Notes under the pieces: model-generated
Seen by the model: only the letters and a program-made list of their open reading frames with translations
Database searches by the model: none
Told to the model about the DNA's origin: nothing
NCBI GenBank assembly: GCA_023897205.1
Contig: JAHWDD010000004.1
Location: 930,001 to 994,000 of the forward strand
Length of the DNA stretch: 64,000 nucleotides
DNA from: Exophiala sp. HKRS030
Taxonomy: Eukaryota; Ascomycota; Eurotiomycetes; Chaetothyriales; Herpotrichiellaceae
Direction of reading: 5' to 3'
Translations under genes and position numbers: made by a program
Shown here: positions 56,001 through 64,000 of the stretch, piece after piece
How positions within the stretch are numbered: position 1 is the stretch's first letter
Layout: each line of letters opens with the position of its first letter

Positions 56001-57493
56001 GTCTTCTCTTTGGGCAAGAAGCTCGAGCTTAGCGAGCCTCTTGATTATGCGACGGAGGTGTTTTTGAGGCTGAGAAGTGACAGATTTATGTCGGGCGTCA
56101 AGAGTGTCAAGTTCGATGAATTGCTGGGTGGGGTTGGTGGTTTGTTGTGAGGAACCAGGCAGGTTCAAGGGATTTTGTTCCGCTAGGGGTCTGCGGGTGT
56201 ATCCCATGCATTCGACATGGGAGGAATCAAAAGCCGCAGCGGTTTTTTGAGTGCGAGGAGCGCGGGGTGGAGATCGGGAGGAAAGGTGGAAGGATACGTT
56301 AGGTGGTGTAGGTATGTAAAGTGTGCGGATGCATGCAGTGATGTCCTAGGTCAGATGGACGGTGAGATGGGGATGGAGTACTGTAGTCCGAGGATGATGA
56401 AATCCAAGCCGTGAATGTTTTGGGTCTTGGGTTTAGGGAAGATGAGGGTGTGACATCCAAGGTAAGAGGTAGTCAAGACTCAAGACTCAAGAGTTAAGAC
56501 TCAGGACCTAGGTACTCCGTACAGGGAGACTTGGAGGAGGATCGATATAGTGGAGATGGAATTGATTCCAGCCTAAGCGAGATGGATTGTAAAGATAAAT
56601 AATGCCTATCAGTTATCGCTTAAACTATTTACTGCCCGAGGGCCTGGCCAGGTGCCTGGGTAATGAAGGGCGGGGGTTTACGTTTTACGACCGTGCACGA
56701 CCGAACATGTGCCAGCTTCAACTCCAAGACATACAGTACGTACAGATATACCTTGACTCTTGACTGATATAAATAGGCACGTAGGCTTAAGAGACGCAAT
56801 AACCCAGGGAAAAGCACAAAGTAGGGAAGAAGAGACGCCCACATGGGATTGTGTGATCAAGCGCGTGCAGCCAAACGTCGACTTCATTCGCTGTACCAGG
56901 GTTCAGCAGTTTTTCAGCCAAACGGAATGCCTGCAACAAGTGACAGATGGTGCTAAGACCCCAGGTACTCAAGTACCTACGGATCACCTATTAGGTGCCA
57001 GTGGGTGCCTAGGTAGGTCCATATGTCCATCAACTAACTACCCAAGTTAAGATAATTAACTAGTTAGGGACGAAAGGAAGCAACAGGCCTGGGGTGGATT
57101 GAACAGTACCAGCATTTGACCAGCATCTACGCAAAATCGGCTGGGTCGTTCTTGCCTATCGTGTGCATCTCTCCTTCCATATGCATTATGAGAACAGAAG
57201 GTGCCATGACGTCCAGGTCTGTTATATGAGGAAGGCACCATGCAACTCTGCCACCCTGAAATTTGAATCTAGAGTGCGTTTCGCTTGGAAATCTTTTGCA
57301 AAGATCGACATCCCCCAGGTCGACATTGAGACTGGCGTGGACTGCTAAGTGCCCATCCCACAATCATATCTTACGTAACCCCTTTATCATCTCACCTCGA
57401 CCAAAAGAAACATCACTTCACTACGCCCGAGCATGAACAAGCCACGAGGTTGCTCCCATACACGGACCACGGTTCAATCTTAAACCAACCCTC
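56001..57493. other. Intergenic region with transporter promoter
   Basis: About 1.5 kb. No gene seen. Several ACCTAGGTA/TACCTAGG motifs occur (56506-56514, 56960-57020), a sequence style common in ascomycete intergenic DNA. Confidence 0.5.
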
Positions 57494-58717
57494 TCAAGAC
57501 TCAAGACGTGCCAACATCCATCTAAACATGAACTCTTCCGATTCAATTTCATGCTTGAGTCCAAACATGCGATCAACCATTACCACATCATGGGCTTCAT
57601 TGACTGCTTCCAGATACTCCACCCGTGGATTGTGGACTTGAAACGTTTCAACCACTCGACGGATGTCGTCCACAAACACTTCATTGCCACCGCTGATGAT
57701 CCCGATCTGGTCAGCTTTGACACCTTTCCAATCTTCTGCTGTTGCATCGATTGGATAGCTATACTTGTCTCTCGCATTCTTTCCCAGGAATGCTTCACTC
57801 CACGCCTCGAGGCATGACTTTTCCAATATGTCCTTCTTGCGGTTCTTGACGAATGACGCAGAATTGGTATCAAACGTCACCCACGGAGACACCAGTAACG
57901 CTCCTGCAATATTGCTGGGTAGTGACAGCGGTGCGACCTCCGGATGTGGTTGAGAAAGATGCAGAAGCAATGCCAGTCCCAAGTTCCCACCAGCAGAATC
58001 ACCTCCCACAAGAATCTAACAATCATCAGTCCCAATATCAACGTCAGCTTCGGAGATTTGCCGTCTGCTTTCTCACCTCAGATGGATGCAACCCGGTGTC
58101 CAACAGGTAATTCAATGCTCTCACTGACTGTCGCAACTGCTCAGGATACACCGCATGTGGTGCAAGATCTCACTCAATTGTCAGCCTTGTACAAAGGCTA
58201 TATAGCCAGGTCAAAGTCCCGCAACTTCCAACTCACCGTACTCTAGCACCAACACTTGCAACACTTGGCCTCTTTTTCTCGCCTCTTGTACCATATTCCA
58301 GAGGAACTTCAAATGTCCTTCTGAAGCCGCAAACACATAACCACCACCATGAAGCCACAGAAGAGTTTTGCCTTTCTTCCCTCCTTCCATTGCCGCTTCC
58401 TTCCTTCCAAGCCAACATCCCCATAGCCCTGTCGACTTATCAATTTCGACTATATCCTCTGCTATCTTATTCTTCTTCGTCCAGATTCGGTACTGATTCC
58501 TGGTTGTTCCTAATATGGCCTGGTTGACCTTGATACTGATGAGTGGAATCGTCGTCCTGGCTGCGCTGTAGATGATATGTTGTCCATACGATTTTGCACC
58601 ATCATCACCGCGCCTCCAACCTGTCAAAGCCGCCCAACTTGCTGCCAACACACCTCTGCTTACAGCATAGACTGCTCCGAGGTATTCCCCTGCAGACAAC
58701 TTTGGTCTCTCGCGCAT
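57494..58717 (-). CDS. Alpha/beta hydrolase fold-3 esterase (HSL-like)
   Basis: This 364-residue enzyme has the oxyanion-hole motif LLWLHGGGYVFAASEGHLKF and the nucleophile elbow VGGDSAGGNLGLAL. The catalytic Asp is probably in GGNEVFVDDIRRVVE and the His in AVNEAHDVVM. This is the hormone-sensitive-lipase-like family that includes steryl acetyl hydrolases and arylacetamide deacetylases. Exons are 58717-58237, 58168-58077 and 58015-57494, with conserved junctions (LVLEY|DLAPHAVYP, HPSE|ILVGGDS). An N-terminal hydrophobic stretch (LGAVYAVSRGVLAASWAALT) may anchor it to the ER membrane. The substrate is unknown. The ATG at 58717 (MRERPKLSAGEY) was preferred over an upstream TTG frame. Confidence 0.88.
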
Positions 58718-59649
58718 GGTCAAACGATGATTGTCTTGACAAAGTATTCTTCCAATATTCAGTGTGTAATCCGTAGATATGCCACATACGCGAGTCGAGT
58801 TGGGAAACCATTTCAACTGATGGGCAACTGTTTTATAGCCTCGAGACACAAGCCTAGCTCATATCAAAACCTGTCATTCTCCACGTCTCCTGTGTGATAG
58901 AATAAGCATTGTAAGACGAGCCGATTCCCATTCAGCCACAAAAACCCACCTCCTCGTCCTACCCACCTGCCTATCGCATTTAGTCCTTCGCCAGCATCTT
59001 CTCCCCGGTAACACAGACCGCAAACAACAACACGAACTCTTACATTTATCATGTCTGCCTGCTTCAACACGTAAAAACCGTGTTGCTTAGCTTCGCTCGG
59101 ACGAACAACCCTCCATATCAACCAGACGAAACCCAAACAGGGAAAGGAATCGGAAAAGCCCCCAGGCCCAAGATTTCGCATGTATTGGCACCAATCTTCT
59201 GAGTAAACTAAGTTACTTTAACTATCGACCCGCATCGATTCGGGAAATCCTCTTTTGGTAGTCAGGTAGATATGCAATTCACGTCATCAGCATCAGCCTG
59301 GTCTGGCCTGGCTGGCCTGGCTTGCCTACCCAAGTCTGACTGCCTACAACACTCCGCAATGCGCAAAACCAAAACCAAACACAAAAATTATAGATATCCT
59401 CTGGGTCGTAACTTAGATGAAGCACGGAATATCTTTTTGCTGACCAGCTAACTACCTAACTAGTTAACACGTGGTGTTCCTGTTCCTTACCGAAGACTCT
59501 GGATTCGAGCATGTTTGGATACTGTTGGCTTGTGCTTACTAATCAACCAATTATTGACCGAACTATCGACTGGCCAGTGCGCATATTCGATATATTGACA
59601 AGCACTCACCTAGTGCACTCGATTATTAATTTTCTTGCGCATCAGGAGA
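58718..59649. other. Intergenic, no gene seen, ends at the scaffold gap
   Basis: About 930 bases. Open frames have no family features. The hydrolase promoter should lie in the first part. Confidence 0.5.
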
Positions 59650-59749
59650 NNNNNNNNNNNNNNNNNNNNNNNNNNNNNNNNNNNNNNNNNNNNNNNNNNN
59701 NNNNNNNNNNNNNNNNNNNNNNNNNNNNNNNNNNNNNNNNNNNNNNNNN
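59650..59749. other. Assembly gap, 100 N
   Basis: Exactly 100 unknown bases, the conventional size for a scaffold join of unknown length. Distances across it, and linkage between the hydrolase and the AKR gene, are only as good as the scaffolding. Confidence 0.98.
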
Positions 59750-61783
59750 CGGGGGTGGTCACACGAGCGGTCTCTGCTCGCAAAGTACGGAGTCAAAAAC
59801 AAAAGAGACGGAAGATTCCATTTCCATCCATTCCATCCCGTTTCCCAATGGAATGGGAATGGTGGGATGGTGGTGCTGGTGCTGGTGGTTGCATCGGGCG
59901 GCCTGACACCGGCCACTTCCTTGTGGGCAAACAATGGCTAAGGAAAAATTTCCAACGAATCGAATCATGAAACATAACGAACCCGGAGAATATCTTCGCC
60001 AATACTGAGGCCTTGGGCCAAGCTCGTATATACTGTACGTGTAGAGACTCCATATCGTTTAGAAAGCCGGAAAGAGGGGTTGTTGAGTCTGAAAGGACTT
60101 TTACAGGATTCTTCTTTCGTCTTTGCCCTACTAATGACGGGCCGTTGTATTGTACGAGTACTCCCTAAGCGAGCATCGTGTATTTCTCCTCCTCTTTCTT
60201 CTCAGTGGTTGGTTGGTTTTCAAGAGGAGTGAATTGGAAGGATTTCACACCGGCGCGAAAATGCATCAAAACCACTTGAACACGCCCCCACGATTCGCCT
60301 GGGAAGCGAAAAGGATGAGTTAGACTCTTGTACTCCGTAGGTCAAAAGGAGTTCTCGCGATCCTTATGTTTATTCTATACCGCACGGAGCATTTTTTGTA
60401 TCAAACTATCATCACTAGAGGACTATTTTTCTCATCTTTGACCACTCGGCGATTCAAATTTCACTATTGAAGGATTGGGGGCCTTACCACAGCGTCTGTA
60501 CAGAATTGACGCCTTCCTTTCCTGGTTACGTGCCTCGCCCTTTTGGTGGGTCTTGGGATCTCGAACAGTCCCCTTGTTCAAGTATCAACATAAGATCTTT
60601 TACACACACGCACAGACAACACGGAGAGAATAACTGAGACACGCATGATCACCATGCACTTTTCTCAACATTTCTGGCCCTCTAAAAACTGGTCAGATAA
60701 TTCATCTCTGTCAAGCCTGACCTACCAGATCTTTAGGTAGGGTAAATAGGGTGGCACGAGACACACCCCACCATCAAAGGAAGAACCGGCGCTGTAGCAA
60801 ATAGTACTACACAGGCAGTAAACACACAGACTAGTGGAGAATTCTCCCTCTCTATATCTGCAATCTTTTGGATGCCTTGGGGAATTGCCTCTTTCCGATA
60901 TCAGATCAGATCATAGCCACGAGCACCTTTCAAGGTACTCGCAACTAAGCACGAGGCGCGTGCTTTTTTTGGGTCTTTTTGTTTTCATCTCACCACCATT
61001 TGCTCTCTTCTTGGACCTTGGAGTAGTTTCAAATGGGCTGAGATGAGCGTCAAAGAGAGAAAAAGAAAGGTCCGGTGCACACACACACGCGCGCCACACA
61101 AAACCCTGTAAGCACTTGAGGATACTGGCCGTGAGATGTTATCAAAAGAAAAGCCACAAAACACGGATTTGGAAACAATGACAACCAAAGACAAAGCATA
61201 TCGAATGCACGCGCGAGTATCTACTCCGTTTTCAGACATTGACATATCACGTTGGAAAGGAAACGGGGCTTTCTTGCTTGTCCTTGTACAATTCCATTTT
61301 TCTGACCTCGAGCTACCTAAAGCTAGTGGTTTCGTTTCTGGTCTCAAGGACCCTGCGTCTACCAGAGAACACAGGTGTTCCATTGCTCTTGGGGTCCCTT
61401 TTTTTCTGGTTTCTCAAAATAATATCCATAACATACAGTAGGGTATCGTCATACACATGATAGGTGGTAGTAGTAGTAGTACCCGAATGGTAGTACTCTC
61501 AACACTTTGGAACTCGTAAAAGTCCACTTCAATAGAGAAAATGCATTCCCATAGAAAAAAAAAGACACAAAACTAAAGATCCATCTCAGCACTTGAGGGA
61601 TCGACATCGAAAGATAAGATTTTCTTTCAAGCTGGACCAATGTGTTCCCTCGTAAACGCCCCGTCAAGTTCATTTCATTTGATCCCGGATGATTACAATC
61701 CCAAATAGTCATCATAATCGAACCGGTCGTGCCCAAGGCCGATAAACGTAAAAAGACCCAAAATGTGTAGTACATGATGGTTT
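59750..61783. other. Intergenic region after the gap, no gene seen
   Basis: About 2 kb. Open frames on both strands lack family features. A GTAGTAGTAGTAGTA run lies near 61467-61481. The last part should be the 3' UTR of the AKR gene. Confidence 0.45.
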
Positions 61784-63097
61784 TTAGACAAAAGAAAAGC
61801 GGGGGCCTTTCTCGAATGACCGTACGTCTTCCCAGACACCATTGAGGGTCTCCACCAATGGTTCGGGAAGGGGGCCCTGTTCGAGAATGTCCATGTTCTC
61901 CTTGAGTTGGGAGAGCTTGGAGGCACCCACGATGACTGCGTCGCCGTATTCGGCACCAAGTTGCGAGTGCCACGTGGTCCACCGCAGGGCGGCGGCGTGG
62001 CCTGAGATGCCGTACTTCTGGGCTTGTTGTCGGACAATCTCGGCTGCAGCAAACAGAGGGTCGTGGAAGTAGTCGCCGGCGTATTTGGCACCCAGAGGTG
62101 AGGCAATGTTCCATCGGCTGCTCTTGTCCTTGGTGGAAGCCCGAGAGACCTTGTTGGAGAAGAAGCCACACGCCGACGGGCTGTAGGCGTAGAAGGCGAT
62201 GTTGTGCTCGCGAAGGACGGCAAACAGGCGTTCCTCACCCCCTCGGCAGATGGGGTTGTACTGGCCTTGGTAGACAGAGGGCTTCACCCAACCGTTCTCT
62301 TCACACACGCGAACGATCTCTTCGACCTCCTCCACGGAGTAGTTGGAGAGGCCGAAACGTTCGAACTTGCCCTCGAGGTAAGCCTTGTTCATGGCCTCAC
62401 AGGTCTCCCTGAAGGGAGTGGCTCGGTCAGGAGCATGGAGGTACATGACGTCCACCTGGTCGGTGTTGAGGGCGTCTAATGATCGGTCGATGCTGAGGCC
62501 GATGTTCTTGGTTCGGTGAGAGCCAGGCATGAAACTGGACACCTTGGTTGAGACATTGGCCCATTTGGCCAGTCGTAGTTCTTCTTCTCCCAACAGTTTC
62601 TCGCATGTGCCTCCACGACCGACGGGGTACGCTCTGGCAGTGTCGATGTCGTTGTAACCCCTCGATCGGAATAGGTTGATGAACTTGGAGGCGTCTTCGA
62701 CGGTGGTGATCTTGGCCAGAGGGGACAGGTGTGAACCCACCGAGGCCGTTCCGAGCACTATCCGCAAGGGTGGTTTGCATGGCTCGGTCTGTACTAAAGG
62801 AGATGTGATTCTTTCTGCATTGTCAAACGTGCTGGCCCGCGACCGGGTGGGTGTGACTGTGAGGTCTGTGGCATCGGTGTCGTCCGACTGCTGTGATGAG
62901 AAGGAGTGTGCAGAGCGGGAGGATGTGGCAGAGCTGAGTTCGTGGGAAAGTCGTATTTGCTGTGCTCGGTGCATGTCGAGGTTGTGTATATTTAACGAGG
63001 GCAGATGTTCCAACTTCATTCTGAGAGCGGCGGCCATGGAGCCCATATGTCGATCTTGAGACATTGTTGGAGACTGAGGATAGTCAAAGTCGGCCAT
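61784..63097 (-). CDS. Aldo-keto reductase, AKR7-like (aflatoxin-aldehyde reductase type)
   Basis: This is an NADPH-dependent reductase of the AKR superfamily. The catalytic tetrad is visible: Asp and Tyr in NDIDTARAYPVG, Lys in NVSTKVSS, His in VMYLHAPDRATPF. The cofactor-binding C-terminal part reads DAVIVGASKLSQLKENMDIL. The barrel begins near residue 110 with PLRIVLGTASVGSHLSP. The preceding 105 residues are Ser/Thr-rich and disordered, an unusually long leader for AKR7 enzymes, which are normally about 330 residues; this one is 437. The leader contains MSQDRHMGSMAAALRMKLEH and could be regulatory, or the true start could be lower, although there is no ATG close to the barrel. The natural substrate is unknown. 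There is no intron. Confidence 0.9.
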   Translation of the reverse strand: MADFDYPQSPTMSQDRHMGSMAAALRMKLEHLPSLNIHNLDMHRAQQIRLSHELSSATSSRSAHSFSSQQSDDTDATDLTVTPTRSRASTFDNAERITSPLVQTEPCKPPLRIVLGTASVGSHLSPLAKITTVEDASKFINLFRSRGYNDIDTARAYPVGRGGTCEKLLGEEELRLAKWANVSTKVSSFMPGSHRTKNIGLSIDRSLDALNTDQVDVMYLHAPDRATPFRETCEAMNKAYLEGKFERFGLSNYSVEEVEEIVRVCEENGWVKPSVYQGQYNPICRGGEERLFAVLREHNIAFYAYSPSACGFFSNKVSRASTKDKSSRWNIASPLGAKYAGDYFHDPLFAAAEIVRQQAQKYGISGHAAALRWTTWHSQLGAEYGDAVIVGASKLSQLKENMDILEQGPLPEPLVETLNGVWEDVRSFEKGPRFSFV

Positions 63098-64000
63098 TAT
63101 GATGTGGAGAGGAGGTGAAGGCCCGAGGTCCTCTCTGGGTGATATAGCTTGCGATTCTTCGGAAAGAGGTAGGGTTAATTGCTCAGTCGAATACAGTCAG
63201 CGTCGTATAGTTGGAGGGTGGGCTGGAATTGGCGGTGGTGGAGGTTATCTTTGTACTAGCAGTCTCACACAAAGAACTTTGACCGTGTCTTTGTCTTTGT
63301 GAAGTAAGAGACCTGAAAACAGAGGCTCTGGCTAGTTGTTGTTGTTGTGTTGTGTGTTGTATACTTTTTGTTAACGAGAGAAATACTGGTAGGGGAGGGT
63401 GGAGGGCGGTGGATGGAGTATATCTATGCTGCACCTGAAACGGGGAGGGTTTGCCGATCCAGACGACAACCCATTTGGGGATGATGGACAGGATCGAGCG
63501 TCGGCACAAAGTGTTTGCGCGGCCAGAGGCCATGGCATTGACAATGTGGCGAGCACTGGGCCCTGGTCTTCCAGTCGAGAAAGCCGCCGTACTCCATCAA
63601 GCGCATTCCTTTCACCTGACGCCCCCCGGCTCACCCAGGGCTCGCCTTTTGGTGACACGGCATCCACAGTCGCCGTGGTTCCACCCTGTCTACATACGCT
63701 CCTGATCCTGGTCAGCTGTTAGGACCAACCCTGGCCCCCTGCTCACCACCCACCACAAACTTTGCATACCTGCAGGCCCCCGGTCCCCCCTTGTCGATGC
63801 AGTCGATGCGCGCCGACGCCCACGCCGTGAGGTGCAGCATCCAGCTAGAACCTTCGCAGTCTAGTCAGCCTCTTGACTCAAAGCGCCAGATATGCATTCC
63901 TTCTGCCATCGCGTATGCCGAGTCACGGCTCGTCCAGCGACCACGCTTTGTGTTATGCATCTCAGCCTGCCTCAGCCGCCGTGTCCTGTTCGTTCATGCC
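63098..64000. other. AKR promoter region, no gene seen
   Basis: About 900 bases to the window edge. Open frames on both strands look like chance. A GTTGTTGTTGT run at 63335-63360 is a simple repeat. Confidence 0.45.

Noticed and set aside
59511..59970. Open frames spanning the run of N
   Set aside because: They exist only because unknown bases cannot create stops.
1..64000. CRISPR arrays, bacterial operons, integrases or insertion sequences
   Set aside because: No regularly spaced repeats or prokaryotic features; genes have spliceosomal introns and are typical of ascomycete nuclear DNA.

Overview
The window is nuclear DNA of a filamentous ascomycete (Pezizomycotina). The evidence is short GT-AG introns of about 45-135 nt with branch points such as CTAAC or CTGAC, low gene density with intergenic stretches of 0.5-3 kb, a GATA factor of the AreB/ASD-4 type carrying a C-terminal zipper, an SRPK-like kinase of the kind expanded in moulds, and an LSH/DDM1-type remodeller. 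I cannot fix the class or genus. A run of 100 N (59650-59749) marks a scaffold join.

Layout. 1-7202: METTL16-like U6 methyltransferase (minus, cut by the left edge), MDP-1 phosphatase, an AT-rich gene desert, and a GH31 alpha-xylosidase/glucosidase. 7823-16035: LSH/DDM1 remodeller and MCM2 (both minus), with UBR7/Mlo2 divergent from MCM2 across an intergenic region holding an MCB (ACGCGT). 16539-22567: a long unrecognised protein, an atypical dual-specificity phosphatase, a possible small gene, and DPH1. 22568-29082: a poorly ordered island with an SRPK-like kinase, a truncated casein kinase I relic, one small unknown gene and coding-like debris. 29083-44410: RGP1, a peroxisomal acyl-CoA synthetase, the GATA factor areB, type II PI 4-kinase LSB6 and alpha-SNAP/SEC17. 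45028-50209: a TPR-CHAT protease divergently paired with an unrecognised protein. 50893-63097: GatC-like subunit, SPX phosphate transporter, alpha/beta hydrolase, scaffold gap, and an AKR7-like aldo-keto reductase.

Most genes are housekeeping: RNA modification, replication, chromatin, vesicle traffic, phosphate and lipid metabolism, and diphthamide synthesis. The most unusual locus is the divergent pair at about 45.0-50.2 kb, a TPR-CHAT cysteine protease beside an uncharacterised protein. The geometry recalls protease-effector pairs known from fungal and bacterial cell-death or defence loci, but any link is inference.

A second theme is sequence quality. Several conserved genes are interrupted by apparent one-base deletions, nearly all in short homopolymer runs (LSH twice, UBR7 twice, acyl-CoA synthetase, LSB6, the SRPK-like kinase and a small gene). 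In each case adding the missing base or bases makes the total coding length an exact multiple of three. Consensus under-calling of homopolymers is the simplest explanation, and these genes should not be called pseudogenes without raw reads.
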